The notes under the pieces were generated by a model. It did no database searches. It saw nothing but the letters and a program-made list of their open reading frames with translations, and had not been told where the DNA came from. Below, piece by piece: positions 9,240 to 19,052 of a stretch of DNA of 64,000 nucleotides; the stretch's first letter is position 1; each line of letters starts with the position of its first letter. The stretch is from positions 62,001 to 126,000 of the forward strand of contig CAMBSD010000004.1 of assembly GCA_945870425.1 (NCBI GenBank), written 5' to 3'. Origin of the DNA: Chitinophaga pinensis. GTDB lineage: Bacteria > Bacteroidota > Bacteroidia > UKL13-3. The position numbers and the translations under genes are program-made.

Positions 9240-9362
9240 ATGGATTACCAAACAATCATAGTCATATTGATAGTTGCCGCTTCTATGGTTTATATAGGAA
9301 AAGTTATTTTCAAAAGCTTTAAGGGAAAAACCTCTGGAGGTTGTGACAATTGTGGGAAGTAA
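9240..9362 (+). CDS. FeoB-associated Cys-rich membrane protein
   Basis: A 40-residue protein: one membrane helix (about residues 6-20, TIIVILIVAASMVYIG), a basic stretch, and a C-terminal GGCDNCGK with a CxxC pair. This is the plan of the FeoB-associated Cys-rich membrane family, which normally sits beside feoB and is thought to assist ferrous iron transport. Here it starts one base after the MBL hydrolase stop, while feoAB lies about 51 kb away. The ATG at 9240 is the only sensible start. It ends 4 bases before the convergent reductase gene. Confidence 0.8.
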   Translation: MDYQTIIVILIVAASMVYIGKVIFKSFKGKTSGGCDNCGK

Positions 9363-9366
9363 TATC

Positions 9367-10611
9367 TTAATCGTTCAATAATAATTTAAAATAAAACAAT
9401 GGATTGCGAAGCTTGGCCCTCAAATCCAAATCTTCAAACATGCAGCTAATGGTTTCTCGCAGTGCCTTATTCTTGTTGGCTTTGTTGACCACCAAATTAA
9501 ATAGCCATGGGTATTTACAAAGCTTTTGCATGGTATGACTTAACTTTAATTCATCCCATTGTCTATCATAAAATGCCTTATCGTATGCCGCATTAAAAGC
9601 ATCATCAAATTTATTCTGTTCCACACAGTTTTTGATATGCGCTGCAGCCAACATGCCGCTATACATGGCATTTCCTATACCCTCACCTGTGAAGGGGTCT
9701 ATCAAAGCAGCCGCATCACCCACCAATAAGAAACCATCTCCTGAAATTTTTCTTTTTTTGCTTCCCAGTGGCAAGCCCCAACCTTGAATTTTGCCTTGCA
9801 ATTCAGCATTCGCAAAACGATCTTTTATGTTTGGGTTATTGGCAATGGCTCGCAGCATATCTTCCTTAAGATTTACCTTTTTCTTGCTAACACTTGAGCT
9901 AAGCATACCTGCTCCCACATTGGCCATTCCATTTGGCAATGAGAATATCCAAAAATAACCTGGCAACAATTCTTCTAAGAAATGCAACTCAATAAAATTT
10001 TGAGGATGCATATCTGTTACACCTTTGTAGTAGGCACGAATACCCGCACAATAGTGGTCATTGTCTTTTACTATATCTGAAAACTTTTTAGCCACTATGC
10101 TTCTATCGCCTTCGGCACCCACCAATAGCTTTATATCACTGATTGTTTGTGTCTGCTTATCTTTTGTATAAGTTATTGTTTTACGTTCTCCGTTTGTTTC
10201 TATATCTTTCAGCTCAGCCGCATCAATAACATGCGCATATTCCTTATCCAATCTATTAAACATAGAAGCATCAAAATCCATTCTTTTGCTGATAAAACCA
10301 GGCGCATGGCTTTCTTTGCTCATGTCTGATTTGAATGGAATGTCAATGGATTTACCATTAGGTGCGGCAAACTTTACACCCCAGCTAGGTAAAAATTGTT
10401 TCGGATTGGCATCGTAATCATAAATCATTTTGGAATCGAGCTGATTCATCACATACACAACCTTACCACTCAATGCATCGCCACAAACCTTATCGCGTGG
10501 AAAAACCGCTTTATCTATAATGGTATGTGCAATTTTATGTTTGGCTAAAAACAATGATGTGGCACAACCTGCGGGGCCAGCCCCTATGATTACTATATCC
10601 GAATTTTTCAA
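9367..10611 (-). CDS. Geranylgeranyl-reductase-family FAD-dependent oxidoreductase
   Basis: A 414-residue flavoprotein. The N-terminal dinucleotide fold is IVIIGAGPAGCATSLFL, followed by the family motif FPRDKVCGDALSG and, near residue 290, the FAD-binding GFLLVGDAAALIDPFTGEG. Relatives reduce isoprenoid double bonds or act as related monooxygenases on lipid-like substrates such as quinone or carotenoid precursors. The exact substrate is not visible. The start codon is TTG, with no in-frame ATG nearby upstream, and it gives a canonical N-terminus. It is convergent with the FeoB-associated gene and separated from sucD by sucD's terminator. Confidence 0.88.
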   Translation of the reverse strand: MKNSDIVIIGAGPAGCATSLFLAKHKIAHTIIDKAVFPRDKVCGDALSGKVVYVMNQLDSKMIYDYDANPKQFLPSWGVKFAAPNGKSIDIPFKSDMSKESHAPGFISKRMDFDASMFNRLDKEYAHVIDAAELKDIETNGERKTITYTKDKQTQTISDIKLLVGAEGDRSIVAKKFSDIVKDNDHYCAGIRAYYKGVTDMHPQNFIELHFLEELLPGYFWIFSLPNGMANVGAGMLSSSVSKKKVNLKEDMLRAIANNPNIKDRFANAELQGKIQGWGLPLGSKKRKISGDGFLLVGDAAALIDPFTGEGIGNAMYSGMLAAAHIKNCVEQNKFDDAFNAAYDKAFYDRQWDELKLSHTMQKLCKYPWLFNLVVNKANKNKALRETISCMFEDLDLRAKLRNPLFYFKLLLND

Positions 10612-10682
10612 ATGTGTATGTTTAATGCAATGATAAAAGGCTAAATCGAATTAATGAAACGATAGACCGAAATATAATAAAA

Positions 10683-10712
10683 ACACCCCAAAATAGTACA
10701 ATTTTGAGGTGT
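10683..10712 (-). terminator. Intrinsic terminator after sucD
   Basis: Stem ACACCCCAAAAT / ATTTTGAGGTGT (one mismatch) with a 6-base loop. On the minus strand it is followed by TTTTTATTAT. It lies about 24 bases after the sucD stop. Confidence 0.85.
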
Positions 10713-10735
10713 CTTGAAAATTTTATATAAGAGAA

Positions 10736-11620
10736 TTAATTGGCTTTTGAACCAAGTACTTCAAGCATTTTAGATCCAATATCAGCAGGAGATTCAACTA
10801 CATGTAGACCACATTCAGCCATAATTTTCATTTTAGCTGAAGCTGTGTCATCATGTCCACCTACGATAGCACCTGCATGGCCCATTCTACGACCTGCTGG
10901 AGCTGTTTGACCAGCAATGAAACCAACTACAGGTTTTTTGTTTCCATTAGCCTTAATCCATCTAGCCGCATCTGCTTCGTAGCTTCCACCAATTTCACCA
11001 ATCATAACGATGGCGTCTGTTTCAGGGTCGTTCATCAACATTTCTACCGCATCTTTAGTAGGCGTTCCAATAATTGGGTCTCCACCAATACCAATTGCAG
11101 TAGATACACCTAAACCTGCTTTCACTATTTGATCAGCAGCTTCGTAGGTTAATGTACCAGATTTAGAAATAATACCTATTCTGCCTTGCTTGAAAACAAA
11201 ACCTGGCATAATACCCACTTTAGCTTGACCGGGAGTAATAACACCTGGACAGTTTGGACCTATTAATACACAGTTACGAGATTTAACATATTCTTTAACA
11301 GGTATCATGTCCTTTACTGGAATACCTTCAGTAATACAGATGATTACTTTAATACCAGCATCGGCAGACTCCATAATAGCATCAGCAGCAAAGGGAGGTG
11401 GAACGAAAATGATAGAGACATTAGCACCTGCTTTTTCAACTGCATCTTTTACAGTGTTGAATACCGGACGATCTAAGTGGCTTTGTCCACCTTTTCCAGG
11501 CGTAACTCCACCAACTACATTGGTTCCGTATTCTATCATTTGTTGTGCATGGAAAGAGCCTTCGCTACCTGTAAATCCTTGCACTATTACTTTTGAGTTT
11601 TTATCTACTAATACAGACAT
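10736..11620 (-). CDS. sucD: Succinyl-CoA ligase, alpha subunit
   Basis: The 294-residue alpha subunit of succinyl-CoA synthetase, which makes ATP or GTP from succinyl-CoA in the TCA cycle. It has the CoA-binding fold ([16 protein letters not shown]), the alpha-subunit signatures [15 protein letters not shown] and [10 protein letters not shown], and the phosphohistidine loop [10 protein letters not shown]. The length matches the family. The beta subunit gene sucC is not adjacent. A near-match -7 box (CATATTTG, 11641-11648 on the minus strand) lies about 20 bases before the ATG, and an intrinsic terminator follows, so it is probably transcribed alone. Confidence 0.96.
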   Translation of the reverse strand: MSVLVDKNSKVIVQGFTGSEGSFHAQQMIEYGTNVVGGVTPGKGGQSHLDRPVFNTVKDAVEKAGANVSIIFVPPPFAADAIMESADAGIKVIICITEGIPVKDMIPVKEYVKSRNCVLIGPNCPGVITPGQAKVGIMPGFVFKQGRIGIISKSGTLTYEAADQIVKAGLGVSTAIGIGGDPIIGTPTKDAVEMLMNDPETDAIVMIGEIGGSYEADAARWIKANGNKKPVVGFIAGQTAPAGRRMGHAGAIVGGHDDTASAKMKIMAECGLHVVESPADIGSKMLEVLGSKAN

Positions 11621-11662
11621 AATATTTTATTAAACGGGGGCAAATATGTGCTTTTTTTACCA

Positions 11663-14167
11663 TTAAGCAAGGACGTGCGCTTTAGTATTATTTTTTTGTT
11701 TTTGTAATTCTTCAATTTTGGCAATCAACACCTCTTTCTTAATAGGTTTCACCAAAAAATCATTAATGCCTGCTTCGAAGCATTTTTGGATGTCCTCTTC
11801 ATCAGCATCCGCTGATATGGCTATGATTGGGATATTTCTATCTAATTCGAATTCATCATCCTTACGGATATGATAAGCTGCCTTTAAACCATCCATGATG
11901 GGCATCTTAATATCCATCAACAAGATGTCGAAACTTTTCTCAGTCAATTTATTAAGGGCCCCCTCGCCATTTGAAACAACAGTGCAGATGTGGCCTTTGC
12001 TCTCTAGCATTTTAACCAAAACCTTCTGGTTAGTAGGGTTATTCTGTGCAATTAATATTTGTATAGGACCCGTTTTAAATGAATCATTTAGATGATGTTC
12101 ACTTAATAACTCTACTGGGACTGCTTCTACATTAAGATAAACAGTAAATTCTGTCCCTTGTCCTTCAACACTTTGCACTTCGACTTTGCCCTGCATTTTT
12201 TTTGCAAAGTATTGGGTTAAGAATAAACCTACCCCAAAACCTGATTTTTTGTTATTTAAGGTATCTAAATCAGCCGTAGGTTTGAAAACGTTTTTAAGTT
12301 TATGGCTATCTATCCCACTCCCTTCATCGCTTACTTTTATTTGAATGGTAATTTTGTTTTGTTCGTTCTTTGATTCGCTTTGAGCAGCCTTCATTTCAAA
12401 CTTAATAACACCAGATTCAGAGTATTTAAGTGCATTGCTTAACAAGTTATCTATGATACTTAAAAACTTAAATTTATCTGCAATTAAATATTGTGGCACA
12501 TCTGGATATACCATCTGACTAAATAACAAACCCTTTGAATGACACTGATGTTGGTATGATTTTAACAAGGGTTGTAGGTTGTCAATCAAATTGAATTTAA
12601 TAGGAAAAAGCTTTGAGTTACCTGAATCCACCTGCAAATAATGAATGATATTGTTCATAACAAATAATAACTCATCACTTGAAGATTTGATACCTGATAG
12701 ATTCTCTTTTAACTCAGTCAAATTTCTACTTTCACCCGCCAAACCAGAGAGACCAATGATTGAATTCAATGGATTTCTTAATTCACTATTTACTTTGTTA
12801 AGTATATTGCTTTTGGTTTCACTGCTGATTTCTAGTACTTTCCTTTTTCGATTTGAAGTTATGAGGTAAAACAGCATAAAACTAATCAATATTAAAAAGA
12901 AAATACCTAATCCAAATCCAAGTAGCAGAACATTTTTACGCTGCAAACTCAATTCCTTATCTTGTAGTTCAAGTTTTTTTGTCTCGTTATCCTTAGCTAA
13001 TTTGTTTATTTGACTTTGTTTTTGTTTACCTGCATAATCCATTTGAAGATCGGCCATTTCATTGGCTTTATGGGGGCCAACCACTTCTTTTTTTGCCTTT
13101 TCCGCTTCATTTTTATAATACAAAGCCTTTACTGTTTCTCCAAAATTTTCATACATGCTACTCATTAATTCTAATGAAAGGGCATAATCTTTTTTGAAAT
13201 TGAGTTGCTTGGCCATATTAGTTACCTTTTCAGCATAGAACAATGCAGAATCTCTGTTATTCAACTTTACATGCGCAGCAGCCAAATTCTGATATGTTGA
13301 AATCACATCATGTTTGTCATTCAGTCTATCATCGAATGTCAATGCCTCATATAAATTCACTAATGCTTTTTTTACTTGACCTTTGTTTGTATAAATGCTG
13401 CCAATATTATTTAACACCGTGCTGATATCGTTAATACTACCCAACTTCTTAAATACTTCAAGGCAGTTGTTGTAATAGTAAAGTGCTTTAATTTCACTTC
13501 CTCTCAGATTATAAATATTAGCAAGGTTATTTGCCAATTCAGCTAATGAAAGTTCATCACCAACTAACTTCTCAAGTTCATAAGCTCTTAAATAAAACTG
13601 CTCAGCTTTATCATAGTTTTCCATTTCAAGGTATATACCACCAATATTATTCAAGGTTTTAGATACCCTTTTATTGTCATGTAAATCTTCAGAAATCTTT
13701 AGTGAACCCAAATAATATCTTAGCGCTTTAGGGTAATCTCCCTTGATATTGGCCAGATTACCTAAACTATGATAAGCAAGTGATATAGCACCTAAATCCT
13801 TACATTTTAAAGCTTGACTTAATCCTAGTAAAAATTCGGTATGTGCTTTTTCATAATCGCTTTTTCGTTTCTCATGTATACCAAATACTATGTGTGCTAA
13901 AGCCCTGCCTTTATCGTAATTTAATTTATTAGAAAGATTAAATGCTTGCTTAGCAAAGTCGATTGATTGAGTGGGATTGGTATTTTTTACAACAAGGGCG
14001 ATGGCATTTAGAATATCTACTCTTTGCACATCATTGGCATAAGGTAGCAGTGTTTCCAAACTGTCTAACTCATTTTCGGCTTTTACTTTGCTAATATCAG
14101 CGAAAAGCCCAATTAAGCATAGCGCTGTCAGGATGAGTAATTTTCTTAATTTATTGTGAGGCAACAT
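11663..14167 (-). CDS. TPR hybrid sensor histidine kinase with degenerate phosphotransfer sites
   Basis: 834 residues from the ATG at 14167, chosen because it opens a signal peptide (LLILTALCLIGLFA) and a TAnnTTTG box lies just upstream. About eight TPR repeats (to ~residue 390) face the periplasm, followed by a coiled coil, one membrane helix (~420-440), HisKA, HATPase_c and a receiver domain. The ATPase boxes look intact (LLSNALKYS, DEGSGI, GFGVGL). In the H box, NSELRNPLN has Ser461 where the phospho-accepting His should be. In the receiver, AQNNPTNQKV has Gln708-Asn709 in place of the Mg-binding acidic pair, although Asp752 (LLMDIKMP) and the Lys of FLVKPI remain. It probably cannot run a normal phosphorelay. 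There is no neighbouring regulator gene. Confidence 0.88.
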   Translation of the reverse strand: MLPHNKLRKLLILTALCLIGLFADISKVKAENELDSLETLLPYANDVQRVDILNAIALVVKNTNPTQSIDFAKQAFNLSNKLNYDKGRALAHIVFGIHEKRKSDYEKAHTEFLLGLSQALKCKDLGAISLAYHSLGNLANIKGDYPKALRYYLGSLKISEDLHDNKRVSKTLNNIGGIYLEMENYDKAEQFYLRAYELEKLVGDELSLAELANNLANIYNLRGSEIKALYYYNNCLEVFKKLGSINDISTVLNNIGSIYTNKGQVKKALVNLYEALTFDDRLNDKHDVISTYQNLAAAHVKLNNRDSALFYAEKVTNMAKQLNFKKDYALSLELMSSMYENFGETVKALYYKNEAEKAKKEVVGPHKANEMADLQMDYAGKQKQSQINKLAKDNETKKLELQDKELSLQRKNVLLLGFGLGIFFLILISFMLFYLITSNRKRKVLEISSETKSNILNKVNSELRNPLNSIIGLSGLAGESRNLTELKENLSGIKSSSDELLFVMNNIIHYLQVDSGNSKLFPIKFNLIDNLQPLLKSYQHQCHSKGLLFSQMVYPDVPQYLIADKFKFLSIIDNLLSNALKYSESGVIKFEMKAAQSESKNEQNKITIQIKVSDEGSGIDSHKLKNVFKPTADLDTLNNKKSGFGVGLFLTQYFAKKMQGKVEVQSVEGQGTEFTVYLNVEAVPVELLSEHHLNDSFKTGPIQILIAQNNPTNQKVLVKMLESKGHICTVVSNGEGALNKLTEKSFDILLMDIKMPIMDGLKAAYHIRKDDEFELDRNIPIIAISADADEEDIQKCFEAGINDFLVKPIKKEVLIAKIEELQKQKNNTKAHVLA

Positions 14168-14174
14168 AAGAAAA

Positions 14175-14182
14175 CAAATATA
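14175..14182 (-). promoter_or_regulatory. TAnnTTTG -7 box for the hybrid kinase gene
   Basis: TATATTTG on the minus strand, 7 bases before the ATG at 14167. It supports that start over the longer in-frame extension to 14230 and predicts an almost leaderless mRNA. Confidence 0.55.
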
Positions 14183-14297
14183 GGTGTTTTTTGTAGTTAA
14201 AAATCTACCCTTAATAGATAATTTTATCATTTCAAGAATAAAGTCAAAACGAAATAAATAAGCACCATTGCAAAATCAAAGATACTTTAACTCAAAA

Positions 14298-17201
14298 CTA
14301 TTTCCCTCCCAACTGTTGGTACCTTTGCATAGCCCCTTGCGCTTCTTGTGTTCTCCCAAGTTTGTTATATGCATTAGCCAAATCGGCCCAAGCCTGCACA
14401 AAGTTTTGATTCAATCCTAAACAATATTCGAAAGATTCTGCTGCCTTTGAAGTATTGTTGGTTGTTTCATATGCCTTACCCAAATAATAATAAATTTCAG
14501 GAATCTGCCCACCATTTTTAATTGATTTTTCAAGTGTAGCAATAGCCCCATAAGTATCGTTTAAATTCAATTTTGCTAATGCAACATAGTAATAAGCCTC
14601 TGTCAAATTTTCTTTCAATTTAATGGCTTGCTCTCCAATCTTTATACAATTTTGAAAGTCCTTTTTGTTAAACGCTAACAAGGCTTTGTTTGAATAAGCT
14701 GAATAATTTTCAGGGTATAAGGCAATAGATTTATCAAACTCCATATTTGCTGAATCAAGGCTATTGGCTCCCATCAAAGCAAAGCCATACATACGATGCG
14801 CCTCCTCACTCTTGTCATCCCATTTTACAGCTTCTCTGAAATAATAAACAGCTGAATCGATTTTTTGTGAGTCAATAGCTCTATAACCCAAAGGCATCCA
14901 CCAAACTTGACGTTTGACAACTATTGCCAGTGGCACATCATCTGCCTTTACTTCAAACACAGTTCCTTTAGGAGGAAAGCCACCATTTAGAAGTTGGGTT
15001 TTAGAATATGTTCTTGTAGTTAATATTTCATAATCCCAAAACTGTTTTTCTTCCTCGTAGTCACGTGTCCAATATACATTGATGCTATCGCTTAATCGTT
15101 TTGTGAAATAAGAAGCCGTTAAAGGCTCATTGTTAACTACAACAGTTAACTTTTTATTTTTAGGTTCGTTATTAGCTATCCATTCAGCTGCTGCTCTAAC
15201 AGAGTTTGAATAATAATCTGTTTCATAATTGCCATAAGCACCATTTATACCACCTACAAATTCATTGAAATATACGTACTCGTTCGGGTGGTTTTTTATC
15301 ATCCATAAGGTTGACTTACTCGCCAATCCAAACATCACAGCCAATAGTAAATATTTCAACCAACTGGGTTTCGCAAGTTTGTACAACGAATCCCAACCCA
15401 AAGCTGCCAATGCTGCAAGCGATGGATAGATAAACAAATAATGTCTCCAACCATTATAGTAGGTGATGTTCTTCATTTCGGCATACACAATTGGGAAAAT
15501 AACGGTAAACAAAACAAGTGCAATGGCCAGTTTATTTTTATTGTTTTTGAATACAAAATAAGCACCAAGGAAAGCCGATGCAATGCCTGTCAAAACAAAT
15601 AAAGGAAGGGTAATTCCTAAGAATTTTAGTAGATAATACCAAGGCGTATAAATCATGTAAGTTTTTTGACCTTCCCACAATTCAAGGTTATAAGCATAGA
15701 AAGCATTACCACTCGACTTTGTTAAGGCTTGCAAAGGATTTTCAATCGGCCTGAATTGGCCATAAGGCCATAAACTCAAACCAAACATATAACCCAAAAC
15801 AGCGGCACATGATAATACAAGGGCATAAGGCCAAATGAGTTTAAGAGCTTTGCCGAAGCTTTCTTTTTTAGCATATAGTAACCATAGGATGCCCATAAAT
15901 AAACCCAAATAGGCAACCAATAAAACCCCAACAATACGGGAACCAATGGCTACCCCCAAACCCATAGCAAATACAAAGACAGCACTGGCATTGAATTTAG
16001 GAAGGTTTTTGAGGATTCTGATAATGCCATATACTCCTATGGCGAAGCCTGTGGCAAGCGGAATATCCGTTGGATTGTTCATAGAATGCCCAAAGAAAGA
16101 AGGCGTTAAGAAGATAATCCATAGAGCCATCAATCCAGCTCTCCATCCTGCCAATTCAAATGCTATTAAACCACAAAAGATTACTGCAATTAAACCATAT
16201 ATAGAATTAAGTAAATGCCTTGTACCAAACTCTCCCCAACTTGGTCCATAGTTTTTATTGATGTAGGATGCTATTACATTGATATGCTCTCCATAAAATG
16301 GATAATCGCGATGTGAAGTAAAGCAGGTTGTATCTTTTCCATCTGACTCAAAATATTTAAGCATGTTATAACCATACTCATTGTGCAATTTCGAATCCCA
16401 TGTAATACCATAATCAAAACTTTTTGATGGCATAAAATAAATCATGAACAAGCATGAAACTGCGAACAACAACCTATATAAACCAGCATTTCTACTTGAT
16501 AAATTCATTCCCGTCTTAAAGGATTTAATCGGACTTAATATAAACCAATTAAGTATATATGTAAACCAACTTATTGGTGTTGCTATGATATTTACAAATG
16601 ATGGAATTGCTGATTTTTCAGCAGCACTAATAGCAAATTCTTGAATGTTAATTTCAGATAACTGCAATTGCAATAAATTATTCTGATAGCTGTTATCAGT
16701 TAGGCAAGCATTTTGAACTAACGTCTCAAAATAGTCTGTTTTAACAAGCATAATTCCAAACTCGTTATCACTAACTAAAGAAGGAGTAAAAAACCTATAA
16801 AAATGATTGTATATTTTCAATTGCCATGGTGCCTTAACCTTAGTATCAGCAAGCCTAGAGGCCATGTAAACTGTATCATTCGCAATGCTTTTTTTATTTG
16901 AATTATACCAACCCAAAATAGCATTTAGGTTCAGTTTCAGGATATCATCCACCCAAACAAGTATACTACCTTGGCAGAGGTTTGTTAGATTTGATAAGTC
17001 ATCTACAAAAAACAAACGGGCTTTTTGTAACAATTCAGATTGCGATTTTTCGATAGCTGATTTTGTATTGTCATCACATACAATTAGAGCATCAATATCA
17101 CTTTTTGATTTATTAATACTTTGTAAAAATTGTGAGGTTTCTTTATCCGAATTTGCCTTGTAATTGATTACAAAAGTTAACCTTGACTCAATGCGTTGCA
17201 T
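14298..17201 (-). CDS. Membrane glycosyltransferase-like (GT39 type) protein with C-terminal TPR
   Basis: A 967-residue, three-part protein. Residues 1-200 have the outline of a degenerate GT2 nucleotide-sugar fold (ILVWVDDIL) but no clear catalytic signature. Residues ~240-690 are polytopic membrane helices with a large loop containing DYGITWDSKLHNEYG and MNNPTDIPLATG, resembling lipid-phosphate-sugar (dolichyl-phosphate mannosyltransferase-like, GT39) enzymes that glycosylate on the outer face of the inner membrane. The last ~230 residues form about six TPR repeats ending GGK. It is the last gene of an operon after a GT2 enzyme and a methyltransferase (gaps of 2 and 4 bases), so the GT2 could make the polyprenyl-phosphate sugar this protein uses. 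The acceptor is unknown. Confidence 0.75.
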   Translation of the reverse strand: MQRIESRLTFVINYKANSDKETSQFLQSINKSKSDIDALIVCDDNTKSAIEKSQSELLQKARLFFVDDLSNLTNLCQGSILVWVDDILKLNLNAILGWYNSNKKSIANDTVYMASRLADTKVKAPWQLKIYNHFYRFFTPSLVSDNEFGIMLVKTDYFETLVQNACLTDNSYQNNLLQLQLSEINIQEFAISAAEKSAIPSFVNIIATPISWFTYILNWFILSPIKSFKTGMNLSSRNAGLYRLLFAVSCLFMIYFMPSKSFDYGITWDSKLHNEYGYNMLKYFESDGKDTTCFTSHRDYPFYGEHINVIASYINKNYGPSWGEFGTRHLLNSIYGLIAVIFCGLIAFELAGWRAGLMALWIIFLTPSFFGHSMNNPTDIPLATGFAIGVYGIIRILKNLPKFNASAVFVFAMGLGVAIGSRIVGVLLVAYLGLFMGILWLLYAKKESFGKALKLIWPYALVLSCAAVLGYMFGLSLWPYGQFRPIENPLQALTKSSGNAFYAYNLELWEGQKTYMIYTPWYYLLKFLGITLPLFVLTGIASAFLGAYFVFKNNKNKLAIALVLFTVIFPIVYAEMKNITYYNGWRHYLFIYPSLAALAALGWDSLYKLAKPSWLKYLLLAVMFGLASKSTLWMIKNHPNEYVYFNEFVGGINGAYGNYETDYYSNSVRAAAEWIANNEPKNKKLTVVVNNEPLTASYFTKRLSDSINVYWTRDYEEEKQFWDYEILTTRTYSKTQLLNGGFPPKGTVFEVKADDVPLAIVVKRQVWWMPLGYRAIDSQKIDSAVYYFREAVKWDDKSEEAHRMYGFALMGANSLDSANMEFDKSIALYPENYSAYSNKALLAFNKKDFQNCIKIGEQAIKLKENLTEAYYYVALAKLNLNDTYGAIATLEKSIKNGGQIPEIYYYLGKAYETTNNTSKAAESFEYCLGLNQNFVQAWADLANAYNKLGRTQEAQGAMQRYQQLGGK

Positions 17202-17205
17202 AAAA

Positions 17206-17805
17206 TTATTTCTTTTTTAGTAATGCTACAAAATGAAGTTCGCGACCAAAAACCATGCTGAATGGAAATGCATAGAGTGGAATGGATTTGTTCATGCTTA
17301 CTAATTCCAATCCCAACTCATCAAAAATTTCTCTCCATTTTTTTTCAGGCAGATAATTGTATTCCAAAACAACGCCATGTGGCTTGTTGCCAATATTATC
17401 CATAAACTCTAGTATTTTATAATCAAGTTTATTTTTCCATAAATGATCTTTGATAATAATGTACTTGTTAGAAACACGTTTGGCTTCAGCCAATAATTCC
17501 TTCACATGATGTAAATGGTGCAATACATCAACAAACATGCACGCATCTACACTGTTGTCTTCATAAGGTATCTGATGCCCATCGTATTCATTAAAAGGTA
17601 TAGCGCATGTGGGTCTTGCCATGATATCGATACCTGAAAACTCGCGACCTTCTTTCTTAGAAGCTATTAAAGAGCTTATAGTTCCATCACCACAACCCAC
17701 ATCAACAACCTTCTTTATTGAATCATCCATTACAGATGAAATTTCATTCGACAATACATTTATCCTTCTTAAAAAAACCAACTGGTGGTGTATAGACTTT
17801 AACAT
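17206..17805 (-). CDS. Class I SAM-dependent methyltransferase
   Basis: A 199-residue protein. The SAM-binding motif I is VVDVGCGDGTISSLI, the acidic end of strand 2 is FSGIDIM, and strand 4 is SVDACMFVDVLHHLHHV, as in Methyltransf_11 family enzymes. It is the middle gene of the operon, so the substrate may be a lipid-linked sugar or other glycan intermediate, but nothing in the sequence fixes it. It is the usual length for the family and has no membrane segments. Confidence 0.85.
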   Translation of the reverse strand: MLKSIHHQLVFLRRINVLSNEISSVMDDSIKKVVDVGCGDGTISSLIASKKEGREFSGIDIMARPTCAIPFNEYDGHQIPYEDNSVDACMFVDVLHHLHHVKELLAEAKRVSNKYIIIKDHLWKNKLDYKILEFMDNIGNKPHGVVLEYNYLPEKKWREIFDELGLELVSMNKSIPLYAFPFSMVFGRELHFVALLKKK

Positions 17806-17807
17806 AA

Positions 17808-18971
17808 TTATTTTTTATTTACTCCCAAAACACTTAAAAAGAAACTAGCAAGCACTGTTTGCATACCAATAATTAAAGATACTACAGATGGAATTACCAA
17901 TCTTAAAATGAATGAATATTCTAAATTTCCGAAATTGGTCTTATTCCAAAGGCTAATAGAATAAAATGTTCCAAACAATCCTGCTAGGGTAATAATGATC
18001 CCAACTACTAAACCTAATTCAAGGGTGATATAATCAAACCACTTGAGTATATAATCTTTCTTGGGAAGGAAACCCACCTGCAATGCATATACTCTGGTAA
18101 AAATTGCAAAACACACAGCTTGATAGCCTGTAATGATGAATGCTCCTGAGTAAAGTAAAGTATTTGTATCAAAAGTAATACGATGAAACATATCCATTGG
18201 ACCTTGGATAATAAATCCACCTAAAATGAGACCAATAATCATTAAAAACAAACCTGGATATAAAAATAGCCAACGTGGGCTATAAATCATTAAGAAACGT
18301 AAATGTCTCCATCCATCTCGCCATGTCCGCAAATGAGGTGGTCTGCTTCGTCCATCCTTAGATAAAATAGTTGGTACTTCGGCTAATTTCAAATCGAAAA
18401 TAGTTGCTTTCACAACCATTTCACTGGCAAACTCCATTCCTGTTGTTTGCAAATCTAAAACCTTTACTATATCCTGTCTGAATCCCCTCAAGCCACAATG
18501 AAAATCACTAACCGGACATTTAAAAAACAACTGCCCAATGAATGACAATACTGGGTTTCCCAAATACCTATGCAGAAAAGGCATGGCGCCTTCTTTTATA
18601 CCTCCTTTAAAACGATTTCCCATTACTAGGTCATATCCTTCTCTCAGCTTTTCAACATATAAAGTCAAATTGGAAAAATCATAACTGTCATCACTATCAC
18701 CCATTATCACATATTTGCCTTTTGAAGCCTCAATAGCTCCCATCAGCGCGCTGCCATAGCCTTTGCGAGGAATAGCAACCACCCTAGCACCTTCTTTAAT
18801 AGCAATTTCCTGAGAACCATCTGTACTTCCATTATCACCAATTACCACTTCGCCTGCCACATTATTATCCTTCATCCAAGTAAGGGCCTTACGTATACAA
18901 ATAGCAAGGGTTTCAGCTTCATTTAAGCATGGCATCACCACACTTAATTCTATGTTATTTTCGTTATTCAC
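17808..18971 (-). CDS. GT2 family glycosyltransferase with C-terminal membrane segments (DPM1-like)
   Basis: 387 residues. The GT-A domain begins LSVVMPCLNEAETL, followed by GDNGSTDGSQEI and the acidic metal site YVIMGDSDDSYDF. Two to four membrane helices occupy residues ~235-385. The pattern matches polyprenyl-phosphate mannose or glucose synthases, which load a sugar from a nucleotide donor onto a lipid phosphate at the inner membrane. The start is GTG with no ATG upstream; the N-terminus is canonical from there. It is the first gene of the three-gene operon that ends with the GT39-like protein, its likely consumer. Confidence 0.88.
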   Translation of the reverse strand: MNNENNIELSVVMPCLNEAETLAICIRKALTWMKDNNVAGEVVIGDNGSTDGSQEIAIKEGARVVAIPRKGYGSALMGAIEASKGKYVIMGDSDDSYDFSNLTLYVEKLREGYDLVMGNRFKGGIKEGAMPFLHRYLGNPVLSFIGQLFFKCPVSDFHCGLRGFRQDIVKVLDLQTTGMEFASEMVVKATIFDLKLAEVPTILSKDGRSRPPHLRTWRDGWRHLRFLMIYSPRWLFLYPGLFLMIIGLILGGFIIQGPMDMFHRITFDTNTLLYSGAFIITGYQAVCFAIFTRVYALQVGFLPKKDYILKWFDYITLELGLVVGIIITLAGLFGTFYSISLWNKTNFGNLEYSFILRLVIPSVVSLIIGMQTVLASFFLSVLGVNKK

Positions 18972-19052
18972 CTTTTTTTGAGATTTGCGAAAATAAGAAA
19001 AATGAAGACTTATGGTAGAATATGCAGCAATTTGTTACAAAAAGGGCAATAA

